This document shows positions 1 through 9,016 of a stretch of 22,584 nt of DNA, piece by piece. Within the stretch, counting starts at the first letter, position 1. Every line of letters begins with the position of its first letter. The notes below the pieces were generated by a model. The model was not told where the DNA came from, made no database searches, and saw nothing but the letters and a program-made list of their open reading frames with translations. The position numbers and the translations under genes were made by a program. The DNA is taken from positions 1 through 22,584 of the IMG/VR virus record IMGVR_UViG_3300017727_000180; one strand, 5' to 3'. Origin of the DNA: a virus.

Positions 1-61
1 TGTTAGTATTAGGATCTCTGACTAAATCAGGATGATCTTTTACAGGTATATAATCAGCCAT
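1..61 (-). CDS. Small hypothetical T4-like phage protein, N-terminus only (partial)
   Basis: Only the first 20 codons are inside the window; the gene continues beyond base 1. The ATG (bases 61 to 59) overlaps the TAA stop of the 559-aa gene by one base (TAATG), as at several other junctions in this operon, which supports it as a real, translationally coupled start. The visible N-terminus reads MADYIPVKDHPDLVRDPNTN. From memory, small proteins with a similar start follow the fibre/baseplate block in marine T4-like phages, but I cannot assign a function and the rest of the protein is not visible. Confidence 0.6.
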   Translation of the reverse strand, partial: MADYIPVKDHPDLVRDPNTN

Positions 62-1740
62 TAAGATGTTGCTATTGTTCTCAAGTTTTTGAATCTTGGA
101 AATCTAGTAGACTTCTCAGCATTCATTGTTATTTTTATTTGATACTCATCAAAATCAGCAAGATCAAAGACGTTAAACTCGTATTCAACAAACCTAAGTA
201 GATTATCATTAGGTGGAATATCGTTATAACTATTGCCTTTAGTGACTTTAATATCTTTTGTGAAAGCTGTCCAATCTTGATCGATCAATCTGTCTCCTGA
301 AGAACTTAAGCTTGTTCTAAACCACACATCAAAGTCAGCCCCTATAGGTCTAACCGCATCAACTAAAGCCACAATAGAAGTAGATGAGTTTGATAGTGTG
401 TAAGGAATACTAATGTGCTTACTTGCGTTTGTGCCACCATTAGCTGCAGTTTCAGGAACATACGGAACAGTTGTAATATAGTTTCTATCTGTTCTAGTGC
501 CACCCGCCAATGCACTATCTTGTTGATGATCAATAAAATAAGAAAGTGTTTCTAGTCTAGTATTATTAACATTAAAGTAAGGTGCTACGTTAGCATCATT
601 GGTATTCATATTAATGGTCATTAGTGTTGAGGCATTTCCACTAAGTTTTCCAACCTCTTGTGCTCTTGCAGCAATAACAGCAGGTTCAGTAAGCAATGTA
701 GGATTTTGTAAACTAGCTCTTTGATTTGTAAGAGCATCATATCCTGTGTCTGCATCTTGCCAATCGCCTATTGTTGTAAAGTTGCCAGTAGCATTAATGG
801 CAGTACCGACAGGTGATGAATATTGTACGTTAAGCATAAACTCATCTATTTCATTTTGCTCTGTAGCATATAATCCTGTGCCACCCGCTCTAATAGAGGA
901 TGTTGCATTACCTGAATCCATTTTGAATGTATATCCAAAAGGATCTGCTGCAGTAATAGTTCTTTGTCCAAGAATACTACTACCCTTAACTCCATTTACT
1001 GTTGAAGATGAATCAAACCCTGTAGCATCTGTACTCAGAGTAACAACATCACCTACTCTAAATCCATGTGCAGGATGAAGAACTGAAAGATCAGAATCTC
1101 CTGCTGTAAACCTCAGGGGATCATAAACATAATCAGCAAGTTGATTTTGAATTAAACTTTCTGTAAGTTTTTTCTTACCAGGAACATTCACTTGAAGTTT
1201 TGCTGTAGCAGTTGTTGTCGTATCGAACTGTGCTTTATAAACTTTAAATGTTAAATCCTTTGAGTTATCGCCTTCCCACGTGGTTCCGTTAGATGATGCA
1301 TACAAAGAGCCTCTTGAAACATTAACACCTGAGTTATATCTAGCAGTTGTGGTTCCAAATAAGAACTCTCCATTTTCACCGAAATATACTTTATAAGAAT
1401 CTCCTGTGGCAGAACTGTATATACAGACTGCTAATAAAGTATTTCTAGGAACATATATTGGAGAGGTAAACTGAAACTTATATTCTGTTGCAGCCGAAAA
1501 TGCAGTTGCTGCCTTGGCCCCAATCTGTGCAGCAGTTGCTACTACTCTACTTCCCGGGACATATCTCTTAGCTGAAGGTTGTCCACCTTCAGTTGTTGGT
1601 CTAAGCTCTAAGGTTATAGGAAGATTGGGATCTGCAGAATGAAAGAATATTCCGATACCCGTCAACACGCTTGCTTCGTCAACGACAAAGGTTTGTGCTG
1701 TGGGAGATTTTTGCTCTGTTAGTTGTAAAATACCTGTCAT
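61..1740 (-). CDS. Fibre/baseplate structural protein, C-terminal module of a DUF4815-type protein (559 aa)
   Basis: A 559-residue virion protein rich in Ser, Thr, Asn and Gly. Residues about 15 to 170 form the module that usually lies in the C-terminal half of large DUF4815-type proteins of marine T4-like phages: a 'QTFVVDE..LTGIGIFF' strand, then 'P.TLELRP...GQPSAKRYVPGS', then a 'F.SPIYVP' strand and 'GSLYASSNGTTW'. The rest is beta-rich with no motif I recognise and no visible enzyme residues. A strong ribosome site (GGGGAG) lies inside the end of the upstream 255-aa gene, about 8 bases before the ATG; the stop-to-start gap is 3 bases. I infer a peripheral baseplate or fibre component that works with the 255- and 985-aa products. 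Exact placement in the particle is unknown. Confidence 0.72.
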   Translation of the reverse strand: MTGILQLTEQKSPTAQTFVVDEASVLTGIGIFFHSADPNLPITLELRPTTEGGQPSAKRYVPGSRVVATAAQIGAKAATAFSAATEYKFQFTSPIYVPRNTLLAVCIYSSATGDSYKVYFGENGEFLFGTTTARYNSGVNVSRGSLYASSNGTTWEGDNSKDLTFKVYKAQFDTTTTATAKLQVNVPGKKKLTESLIQNQLADYVYDPLRFTAGDSDLSVLHPAHGFRVGDVVTLSTDATGFDSSSTVNGVKGSSILGQRTITAADPFGYTFKMDSGNATSSIRAGGTGLYATEQNEIDEFMLNVQYSSPVGTAINATGNFTTIGDWQDADTGYDALTNQRASLQNPTLLTEPAVIAARAQEVGKLSGNASTLMTINMNTNDANVAPYFNVNNTRLETLSYFIDHQQDSALAGGTRTDRNYITTVPYVPETAANGGTNASKHISIPYTLSNSSTSIVALVDAVRPIGADFDVWFRTSLSSSGDRLIDQDWTAFTKDIKVTKGNSYNDIPPNDNLLRFVEYEFNVFDLADFDEYQIKITMNAEKSTRFPRFKNLRTIATS

Positions 1741-1743
1741 AAT

Positions 1744-2511
1744 CTATTCTCCCCAACCATCTGCATCAAAACTGCCTTTGAAACTGTTTGAAGTAGTCAT
1801 GGCAGATACTGTAGCCGCAAGTGTTGATGCTTTTGGCTTCCATACAGTTCTAGAGGCAACTTGTAAAGATGTCCAACTACTACTATTGTCATTGGATGAA
1901 CTCCCACCACCATCATTATCAGCGTAGTAAACACTTTCAAAATACGAATAATTTTCACTCACCTGAACTTCTTCAGTTGTAGTATACTCGTACCAATCCT
2001 CATACTGACCTTGAGAATAAAACTTTGCTGCAGCATATGATAGTGCTTCATTCCTGTTTAGCACAGAAACATCTAATGCCGAAAAGTTTGTACCGTCAGT
2101 GTTAATAGGCCAGTTTAAATCTGCATTAGATTGAAGATAAAAGAATCCTTTTATGGAACCATCTGCAGAGCTAGTTAAAGCATTATCTCCACCACCATTC
2201 GTTGCACCACCTAAATCAGCAGGGAACCCTGTTGCGGTAACATAGGAGTCTCCTGGTTCTTTGATTGAAGAAGTTCTAGCAGCATCAGTATAATCAGATA
2301 GACTGTACGAAGTGTTGCAATATCTAGTCACTTGTTTGTTGCCATAAAATATCCAATGAGGTATATTTGGACGCATGCCTTGAAACTCAAAAAAGAATAT
2401 TTTGGGTCTATGTATCTCTATTTCAGTATATCCAAGCCTATCCTGTTTTACAATATCTCTCGATTTTGTAACGTTTCTAGTACCTGATCTTTTTACCTGT
2501 CTATATGGCAT
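1744..2511 (-). CDS. Fibre/baseplate structural protein, middle module of a DUF4815-type protein (255 aa)
   Basis: The N-terminal half has a recognisable pattern: 'IEIHRPKIFFFEFQGMRPN', followed by 'YGNKQVTRYC'. This corresponds to the segment '..IR...V.F...GLRPNT..Y.FFDG.DV..YC' found inside long DUF4815-type proteins of marine T4-like phages. Later come an acidic/Ser-rich stretch and 'ALSYAAAKFYSQGQYE', matching the 'SYA...Y.SQG' element of the same proteins. No catalytic motif is seen. The start has its own Shine-Dalgarno (AAGGT) 16 bases after the 985-aa gene. It is therefore a true separate gene, not a frameshifted fragment. Role inferred: structural linker or adaptor in a fibre-like complex with its two neighbours. 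Confidence 0.7.
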   Translation of the reverse strand: MPYRQVKRSGTRNVTKSRDIVKQDRLGYTEIEIHRPKIFFFEFQGMRPNIPHWIFYGNKQVTRYCNTSYSLSDYTDAARTSSIKEPGDSYVTATGFPADLGGATNGGGDNALTSSADGSIKGFFYLQSNADLNWPINTDGTNFSALDVSVLNRNEALSYAAAKFYSQGQYEDWYEYTTTEEVQVSENYSYFESVYYADNDGGGSSSNDNSSSWTSLQVASRTVWKPKASTLAATVSAMTTSNSFKGSFDADGWGE

Positions 2512-2527
2512 TTCTTTACCTTATTTT

Positions 2528-5485
2528 CTAATATGCTGCGCCAGTACTTATTGTAATAGTACCTTGAGAACTTATTTCGGTTGTACCATCAGGCAACAAC
2601 GATGAGTTAGATTGTGATGAATATGATTTATCAACAACACGTTTATTAGTCCAATAATCTCCATCAGGTGTTAGTTCTGCAGAACCAATACTTTGAGGAA
2701 TATCGAACTGATTAACTGGTACTACTCCTGTAGCCTCTTCTTGTCCAAAGTCTGCAACAACTTCAGTATATGTAGGCCAAATATTATTACCTTTTATCAC
2801 ACAAGTGTTTAGAGATAAATCAGAATCATACGTTAATCCGATAGATTTATTAAAATATAATGGAAGAAGTTGTTGTGCATCGTTTTGTAATGTTGCTCTA
2901 TAATCATCATTAGACCAATCTGATTGTAACACAGCGTCAAAATTATCTCCTGTGATACCTTCAGTCTGTCTAATGAATGTGGCGTCATTAGGATCATACA
3001 CTTCTAAACTAGCAAGCTGTGCTTCTAATAAAGTAAGTGTTGATATTCTTTCAACATTAGAAATTCTGTTCTCTAGATCACGTAAGTCTTCCATCTTAAA
3101 TCCACGATTGTCATATCGTGTTACATTTAAATCTTCTTCATTGAACGTAAATGGATTTAACGAAATATTATAAAGAGCCATGTCTTTTCTAGGTATTCCT
3201 GTAGGCATTTCCATTTCATATGAAGAAGCACCCTGATGATAACCTAACGTTCCCGAAGAAGTTAATGTCAGTACGTCATTTCGTGGCAACCAGTACTTCG
3301 CAGTTCCTACTGAAAGCGTTGATTGATTTTTAGGAAGATCCTCAATACGTGCGATACCACCAGAGAAGGTTTCATTTGCAGGATTTTGCAAAGGTCTCAT
3401 ATCAATCACATCTGCTAAGTGAATAGTTTCATTCAATGTTGTAGTATATTTTGGAATTTCGCTAAAGGTAACATCACCATACGATGCAGCACCTGCAAAA
3501 TATCCTGTTCCTGAAGGTGTGCTATGCTCAAAATATTTGTATTGTACTGTTACATTACCTGCAGGTACAGCAACTCCTGATTTTAAAGTTCCTTTTCCTG
3601 GGCCATAAAAGTTATCTCTCTGACCATTATCTAAAACAAACTTGTAAGTAATATCCTCATTTGTTGTTGCATCAGTGATTTTATAAAATCTAAAAATGTC
3701 AGCTTTGGCAAGAGTAAACACGCCACTACTTAAGGCAATAGTTTCAGATTCCCAATCATTTGCAGCCGTACTAGGCTTCAGAGATTTATTCTTACGAACA
3801 AGAGTTTTATTCTGATATGCAATCACATGCCCTGTACCATTATCAGGTCCAGAGATTGTTGCTTGTGTATTGCCTCCACTTAATACCACAGTTGGAGTAG
3901 TCAACTCTCCATCACCGTCTACCTGATAAATCCAATCATCAGTTTCTGTGAAAGTATCAGAACCTGCGTTGATTACCACAGTTGATGCTGTTTTGTTTGT
4001 TGTATATACAGTACCAATAACTGCTGTCACAGATGATACTTCTTGAACTCTGGAATTAGGAAGTCTAAATAAAAGATTATTTTCTTCTTTATTATAAACA
4101 TCATATCTATTCTGAATAGCTTTTAAGTTAGCATAGTTAGTAGCATTAACACCAATACTTCTAATATCACCAATACCGTTAGCAGAAGGATTTGTCAACT
4201 GTATATCAAATAAATGAATACGATAATCAGACTGTGCTGTATATAAGCCTCTTACACGTGCAGTACCAATATTACTACCACCTCTATCTACAGCAGTATA
4301 AAGGTTTACTTCAGTGACATCTTCAATATATCCAACCAATCCATAAGCACTATCTGCAACAACATAGTTACCAATATTAGCGCCAACCTTTTCGGTAGTC
4401 TTTACTTTAAGATCTGAAGTAAGACTTCTAGGTTTTGCTACACGAATGGGTAAATTGAAATCTCTTTCAACACGTGATCCGTTAACAAATGCAGTACCGC
4501 CTGATACTTTAAAACTTAAGAAGTCATCGTCACTATCTTTTTCTATAGTTAAGTCAAACTCACCTGAAGAACTTTGTTCAATAAAGTTACCTGTTTGAGA
4601 AAAGGTTCTTGCGTCAATAAGATTTCCTATCTTAGATAGGATTTTATCAGGTGTTTTTACAAGAGAAACTTGTCCGTTACGAACTCTATAGACTTCATAA
4701 AATGTATCACTGGCAGCAATGGTATCTTTCGTTGTCAAAGTTAAAACAATTCTAAGACGATCTGCACCAGGAGATGTTAAGTTAGGAGTACTTCCTGAGT
4801 TATCAAAAAGTGCAATATTATCTGCAGTAGTGACAATATCTTCAGTCACTTTAAATCCTATAACTCCTGTGAAATCAGGAGAATATTTTGAAAGAACTAA
4901 TGTCTGAGACTCAACCATAACTAGGTGATTGGCGGCAAACGTGTCAAACTGAGGAACTTCAGCAATAGATGCTTTCCCAACAGCATCGTTGACAGACTGA
5001 ATAGTAATATTACCTAAACTTGTAGTAAGGGTTGTACCTGCAACAAAAGGTTTAGACACGGTAGTATTAGTTGCTGTAGAGGCTCCACCAGATTGACCTT
5101 TTGTCATTTTTACAAATATGGTATCAGGATCACTACCTTCAGCAGGAAGAACTTCCTTTACTATTGCAAATAGATCTCCATCATTTATCTCAGTGCCTTT
5201 TAGTTGAGCATAGCCAACAGGTAAAGAGTTAACCTTAAGATAAGTATATGAGAATGCATTAACACCAGAGGCTAAGTTACCACTATTATTGAAAATAGCA
5301 CCTTCATTAACAATGAACTTAGAAAGTCTACTCAGTTCTTGTTGGATAATAGACTGAGACTGTGTTAGTTCACGTGCCTGTAGTGCTCTTCCGTTATTAA
5401 ACAGAACACGATGATAATGATCACTATCTCTGAAATCATCATTGTATTCGCTTAAAAATGTTGTACTAGTGAGATTAGTAGCCAT
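2528..5485 (-). CDS. DUF4815-type baseplate/tail fibre structural protein (985 aa)
   Basis: The N-terminus, with 'YNDDFRDSDHYHRVLFNNGR' and then 'ALQARELTQSQSIIQQELSR', is the hallmark of the DUF4815 family of marine T4-like phage structural proteins: an acidic start, then a Gln-rich helix ending in '..FVNEGAIFNNSG'. The body is beta-rich with repeated 'GGSN/GG.A' turns. Around residues 860 to 960 there is the '..YRATLQND...LLPLYF' and '..YTEV...GQEEATGVVPVN' block typical of the family. The protein then stops, whereas many homologues continue into further modules; those modules follow here as two separate genes. SD AAGGG lies about 7 bases before the ATG. No enzymatic motif is visible. Probable role: trimeric or extended structural protein at the baseplate edge, possibly host contact (inference). 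Confidence 0.8.
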   Translation of the reverse strand: MATNLTSTTFLSEYNDDFRDSDHYHRVLFNNGRALQARELTQSQSIIQQELSRLSKFIVNEGAIFNNSGNLASGVNAFSYTYLKVNSLPVGYAQLKGTEINDGDLFAIVKEVLPAEGSDPDTIFVKMTKGQSGGASTATNTTVSKPFVAGTTLTTSLGNITIQSVNDAVGKASIAEVPQFDTFAANHLVMVESQTLVLSKYSPDFTGVIGFKVTEDIVTTADNIALFDNSGSTPNLTSPGADRLRIVLTLTTKDTIAASDTFYEVYRVRNGQVSLVKTPDKILSKIGNLIDARTFSQTGNFIEQSSSGEFDLTIEKDSDDDFLSFKVSGGTAFVNGSRVERDFNLPIRVAKPRSLTSDLKVKTTEKVGANIGNYVVADSAYGLVGYIEDVTEVNLYTAVDRGGSNIGTARVRGLYTAQSDYRIHLFDIQLTNPSANGIGDIRSIGVNATNYANLKAIQNRYDVYNKEENNLLFRLPNSRVQEVSSVTAVIGTVYTTNKTASTVVINAGSDTFTETDDWIYQVDGDGELTTPTVVLSGGNTQATISGPDNGTGHVIAYQNKTLVRKNKSLKPSTAANDWESETIALSSGVFTLAKADIFRFYKITDATTNEDITYKFVLDNGQRDNFYGPGKGTLKSGVAVPAGNVTVQYKYFEHSTPSGTGYFAGAASYGDVTFSEIPKYTTTLNETIHLADVIDMRPLQNPANETFSGGIARIEDLPKNQSTLSVGTAKYWLPRNDVLTLTSSGTLGYHQGASSYEMEMPTGIPRKDMALYNISLNPFTFNEEDLNVTRYDNRGFKMEDLRDLENRISNVERISTLTLLEAQLASLEVYDPNDATFIRQTEGITGDNFDAVLQSDWSNDDYRATLQNDAQQLLPLYFNKSIGLTYDSDLSLNTCVIKGNNIWPTYTEVVADFGQEEATGVVPVNQFDIPQSIGSAELTPDGDYWTNKRVVDKSYSSQSNSSLLPDGTTEISSQGTITISTGAAY

Positions 5486-5494
5486 GGTTTACCC

Positions 5495-6913
5495 TTAAAG
5501 TTTAATAACGATTTTAATATCTTCAGTTTGATCAGCGTCTCTGGCAATCTTTGCCTGATTATTTAGGAACAATAACTCACCTGAGAATACATCTATATCT
5601 GGTACAACTCTATCACCAATAGTAAATGATCCTGTTTTACCTGAGATTGTTATTGTCTCGCCAGTTCTAAACGGCGTGAAACCAGTTTCTTCATCCTGAT
5701 GATACCATATAGTTGCTGAGTCGTCAAAGAAATCAATCCACGCTTGAGCATTACTGTCGCCACTTACTGTAACATCATCTGCCCATGATAATCCACCTGT
5801 AATAGGTGCTGTCAATACAAGTTGCTTAAGAGCAAGACCTTCAGTAAGCTGAAACTTAGTTCCTGCTGCAGAGTCTAAAAGATTTTTTAGAAGACCTACT
5901 TGACGATATTCGTTATCTACAACCCACTTATCATTAACATTACCTTCAGGTTTGATATTGAACATCATGTTAGTAGATCTTAAATCCGTTCTTGCATCTG
6001 CTCCTAGTCCACCCTTTGGTGAGAATACAGGGTACACTTCTGCATTGATACCTGAAGTTAAGTTGGTCTGATCTACTCTAACGGAAGCTCTATTATAACT
6101 TGACCCCAAGACAGATCCAATGGAAACAAAAGCTCCTGGTCCTGCGCCTGTACCCACAGTATCACTATCCCCAACTTGAACTGCTGCTAGTTTACCTGTA
6201 GCATCAAGTACTCCATGTGCTTTAGCACCACTACCATCACCAACAACTGTAAGAGTAGGTGCAGCAGAGTATACACCCGTGTTTGGTTCTACTCTATATC
6301 CAATAATCTGACCATCGATTGCAGCATTCTGCACAGCAAGTTGAGGAGCTTCAGGATCTGTTGGTTCTGCTGAATCCACAAACTTAACTGGCATAAAGTT
6401 CGAAGTTAAAAATCTGTTTGCATCTGCAGTTGTGATAGTGTACAAATACTTCCAAATATATCCATCGGTTTCCACTGGCAGAGACGTGTTAGTATGATCA
6501 GGAACAAACTGTGATACAACAGCCGAACCAAAGCTATTTTTACCTTGACGAATACACACATATACGTTATTATCAGCAGTTCTTACATAGTATGCAGGAG
6601 TTGGTTGACCTACAATATTATCATTAAAAGCAGGATAAACTGTATTAGTGGTCCAATCAGTTAATGGAACAACAAATGAAAACGCTTCAACAGCTTTCAC
6701 TGATTGAAGATTATATCTAAACAAGCGCCGATCTCTTTCAGTGTTACTTGGATTTTCTGTAACATCAGTAGAAGCGTCTGTTTGCCAAATCTGAGAGTGT
6801 CCTACACCAATGTAGAAATAGTTGTCAGAATCACCAGGAGTTGTGCCTTGGTTCTCATCAAAGATTTGCTGTGCAAACTGTCTTTTTAATCTATCTGTAA
6901 TAATTGCTGGCAT
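5495..6913 (-). CDS. gp8: Baseplate wedge protein gp8 (472 aa)
   Basis: gp8 is a dimeric wedge component that bridges gp6/gp7/gp53 and the peripheral baseplate. Recognisable matches to T4 gp8 are the N-terminus 'IITDRLKRQFAQQIFDE' (T4: IVTSKFRTEKMLNF), 'YFYIGVGHSQIW' at residues 32 to 43 (T4: IFITFGRSEPW), 'DGYIWKYLYTI' at 150 to 160 (T4: DGYVWEYLFEI), 'YRQVGLL' at about 336, and the C-terminus 'GELLFLNN' then 'DQTEDIKIVIKL' (T4: GEMIYMENR then DQTEEINILFTF). It is longer than T4 gp8 (334 aa). The extra length lies at about residues 200 to 310, including a 'GVYSAAPTLTVVGDGSGAKA' beta module like that in gp53, and at about 350 to 430. It sits 10 bases from the gp10-like gene, so it is cotranscribed with it. 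Confidence 0.88.
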   Translation of the reverse strand: MPAIITDRLKRQFAQQIFDENQGTTPGDSDNYFYIGVGHSQIWQTDASTDVTENPSNTERDRRLFRYNLQSVKAVEAFSFVVPLTDWTTNTVYPAFNDNIVGQPTPAYYVRTADNNVYVCIRQGKNSFGSAVVSQFVPDHTNTSLPVETDGYIWKYLYTITTADANRFLTSNFMPVKFVDSAEPTDPEAPQLAVQNAAIDGQIIGYRVEPNTGVYSAAPTLTVVGDGSGAKAHGVLDATGKLAAVQVGDSDTVGTGAGPGAFVSIGSVLGSSYNRASVRVDQTNLTSGINAEVYPVFSPKGGLGADARTDLRSTNMMFNIKPEGNVNDKWVVDNEYRQVGLLKNLLDSAAGTKFQLTEGLALKQLVLTAPITGGLSWADDVTVSGDSNAQAWIDFFDDSATIWYHQDEETGFTPFRTGETITISGKTGSFTIGDRVVPDIDVFSGELLFLNNQAKIARDADQTEDIKIVIKL

Positions 6914-6923
6914 TGTCTATTTC

Positions 6924-7925
6924 CTATACGACTGCGTATCCATAACCACCGATAATATTCCAACCATTGGAACCATCCCAAATAAGTTGTACTGTATCTA
7001 GTGGATCAAATTCTATACTAGTTCCTTGTGCAAAGGTGGCAGGTGTTAATGTTACTGTTCCAGATCCACCGCCACGTCTTGCAAATATTTTTATTTCGCC
7101 GTTAACTGTACCATCTGCTAGTGTAACTGTACCTGAAGAAGATCCTGTCAACGATACGAACCCTACACTAGTATCCGCTGCAGCACTATTAGCTGCAGTT
7201 ATATAGCTCATAGCAGCTTTGCTTAGTCTTACAGATCCAGTTCCTTTTGAAACCAAGTCTAGATTTATATTTGTATCAGATCCTATTACTTCGATAATAG
7301 GTGCTGTACCTGCTGCCTGATCAGATACTTTAACATTGTTTCTGCTAGGACTAAAGGTATCTGTAAAAGATAGTACAGCATTTCCAAGAGAGTCTGCTAA
7401 ATATTCATGAACTCTAGGTCTTTGTACAACAGGTGAACTTATAGTTTTATTTGTAATAGTTGCTGAGTTGTTATTTAAAACAAGAGTATCGCTATCTGTT
7501 AAACTAGGTATATTAAGATTATGATTAGCAGTTAAAGAACCTGCAACAATAGAGTATTTATGACTTGAGTTATCATCAAACATACTCATGTTAAGTAGTG
7601 ATGGGTTGTTTAGTTGAGCACTATCCAGAGTTTTATTACTCATAGTCTGAATGGCAGTATCTACTAAAACTGTTCCTGATGAATCTGGCAAGTCGATATT
7701 AACTTCAACGTTACCACCAACAGCGCCCAATTTAGTACGTGCTGATGTGCCTAAAATATCTAATCCACTGTCTGTAAGTTGTGATGTGCCTACACCTATA
7801 TTAGATCCACCTAAAACATTGTATAGTTCTGTGAAGTTGGCATTGATCTTTATACCAGTAGTACGTAACGTATCTCCTGTTCTGTCATTCGCAGAAAGAC
7901 CTGTGTTGATTGTTTGTTTTGCCAT
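6924..7925 (-). CDS. gp10-type N-terminal domain tail protein (333 aa)
   Basis: The first 40 residues carry 'DRTGDTLRTTGIKINANF' followed by TELY, the same pattern as the start of T4 gp10 (DDGTGDYLRKGGIKINENF then DELY), a segment that attaches wedge-pin proteins to the baseplate. The rest is unlike gp10 and much shorter (333 versus about 600 aa). It is a Ser/Thr/Asn-rich beta-fibre-like region with phage fibre phrases such as 'TMSNKTLDSAQLNNP' and 'ATITNKTISSPV' (two copies of an N/S-K-T-hydrophobic motif), ending in a compact Gly-rich domain 'GYGYAVV'. I infer a small fibre or pin protein anchored through the gp10-type N-terminus. The gene has its own late promoter 27 bases upstream. Alternative: a generic tail fibre with a shared anchor. 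Confidence 0.72.
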   Translation of the reverse strand: MAKQTINTGLSANDRTGDTLRTTGIKINANFTELYNVLGGSNIGVGTSQLTDSGLDILGTSARTKLGAVGGNVEVNIDLPDSSGTVLVDTAIQTMSNKTLDSAQLNNPSLLNMSMFDDNSSHKYSIVAGSLTANHNLNIPSLTDSDTLVLNNNSATITNKTISSPVVQRPRVHEYLADSLGNAVLSFTDTFSPSRNNVKVSDQAAGTAPIIEVIGSDTNINLDLVSKGTGSVRLSKAAMSYITAANSAAADTSVGFVSLTGSSSGTVTLADGTVNGEIKIFARRGGGSGTVTLTPATFAQGTSIEFDPLDTVQLIWDGSNGWNIIGGYGYAVV

Positions 7926-7951
7926 AACTTACTCTCTAGCTTGATTTATAT

Positions 7952-7959
7952 TATTTATA
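7952..7959 (-). promoter_or_regulatory. T4-type late promoter before the gp10-like gene
   Basis: The minus strand reads TATAAATA, a perfect match to the T4 late promoter octamer, 27 bases before the ATG at 7925 and within the short gap after the gp7-like gene. A second, one-mismatch copy (TATAAATC) lies at 7943 to 7950. T4-like phages use such sites with a phage sigma-like factor (gp55) and the sliding clamp; neither gene is in this window, so the function is inferred. Confidence 0.7.
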
Positions 7960-7963
7960 CATG

Positions 7964-9016
7964 TTAGAATGGATAATGTGCCGAATCTGCAGCATTATCT
8001 GAGTCGAATAATGTTGAGAACTTACCACCATCCATAGTAGATTGTACTGTAATGACACCATCTGAATCTTGGTCCATAGTAAGAACCAAGCCATTTGCTG
8101 AGTCATCCATAAATGTACCTGAAAGACCTAAGATGTTATAAGCATTTCTATCAGCATCCAAGTCTTGGATTGGAATATCACCAAGGTCTCTGAACTCAGT
8201 TCCTGTTGCGAAACGTCTAATGCCTGTGGCACTGTCTGCTAAAAGAAGTGTCATAGAAGTTTCCGCTTGCATACTCATTGCAGCGATTTCTTCAGAAACA
8301 AATTGTTCTGTGATTGGATCACCGATCTCATCTTGATCAATAGAAAGACCTATATCGTTAACAAGTTCTAGTAATAGCTCTGAACCAAGATAGACCCCTG
8401 CAGGATGAACAAATAGTTTGTATGTGTCAACCCATTCTTTAAGAGGAAGACCAATCCTAATCAAAACAGACATAACTTGATATAGTTTATCGTCAGTAAT
8501 AAACTTACGTGACTCAGGACCAATAACAGAAGCAAACTCTTTTATTTGCTGTCCACCAGTATTAATGCTATCTTGTTCATAGTCGATTGCTGGCCCGACT
8601 TTGAATATACTTTCTTTAGGGTATAGTATCTGTGGATCTTCACCAAAAAATCCTCTAAAGAACTGCTCAATACTATACTTAGTACCTTTAGATCTGTAGA
8701 GAGTGTTAGAAAACTTAATAGCTTCTCTTTTATTTAAGAACCCACCAAAGTATGCTTGACCTAGAAGAAGTTCATCTTCAAGATATTGCAATAACTTATC
8801 AGGAACTTGTGTAGCATCTCTAGAAGAATATAATCTCTTTATTTGACCAGATGGGTTGTCTGCAGAATCCATAAACTCATAATACGCTTCAAATAAAGAT
8901 TTAATATTCGGAAAATCTTCTTTGAAATATTCTGGCAGTACGTTATCAATCTCATTCTTAAAGAGATTTAAGTCTGTGCGATTATTGTCTAGTAATGTTT
9001 TATCTTGCTTTGACAT
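7964..9016 (-). CDS. Short gp7-like baseplate wedge protein (350 aa)
   Basis: The position directly after gp6 is that of T4 gene 7. The sequence shows a pattern common to wedge/tail proteins of marine T4-like phages: 'LPEYFKEDFPN...FEAYYEFMD' at about residues 27 to 50, a charged helix with 'RDATQVPDKLLQYLEDEL', then 'LYRSKGTKYSIEQFFRGFFG' and 'ILYPKESIFK' at about 106 to 139, and 'KLFVHPAGVYLGSELL' at about 200 to 215. T4 gp7 has 1032 residues, so most of its peripheral domains are missing. The acidic C-terminal 100 residues are not recognisable. The ATG overlaps the gp6 stop by one base (TAATG). Role inferred: gp6-bound heterotrimer component of the wedge core. Orthology to gp7 rests on synteny and this motif pattern. 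Confidence 0.68.
   Translation of the reverse strand: MSKQDKTLLDNNRTDLNLFKNEIDNVLPEYFKEDFPNIKSLFEAYYEFMDSADNPSGQIKRLYSSRDATQVPDKLLQYLEDELLLGQAYFGGFLNKREAIKFSNTLYRSKGTKYSIEQFFRGFFGEDPQILYPKESIFKVGPAIDYEQDSINTGGQQIKEFASVIGPESRKFITDDKLYQVMSVLIRIGLPLKEWVDTYKLFVHPAGVYLGSELLLELVNDIGLSIDQDEIGDPITEQFVSEEIAAMSMQAETSMTLLLADSATGIRRFATGTEFRDLGDIPIQDLDADRNAYNILGLSGTFMDDSANGLVLTMDQDSDGVITVQSTMDGGKFSTLFDSDNAADSAHYPF

Noticed and set aside
746-1927. Plus-strand open frames of 110 and 75 codons opposite the fibre genes
   Set aside because: They lie fully inside well-supported minus-strand genes, have no recognisable motif, and their composition is that of an antisense frame (rich in Pro, Ser, Val).
1741-2527. 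Possibility that the 255- and 559-aa genes are one gene broken by a sequencing error
   Set aside because: Each has an in-frame stop, its own ATG and a good Shine-Dalgarno sequence (AAGGT and GGGGAG) at normal spacing, which a random error would not create.
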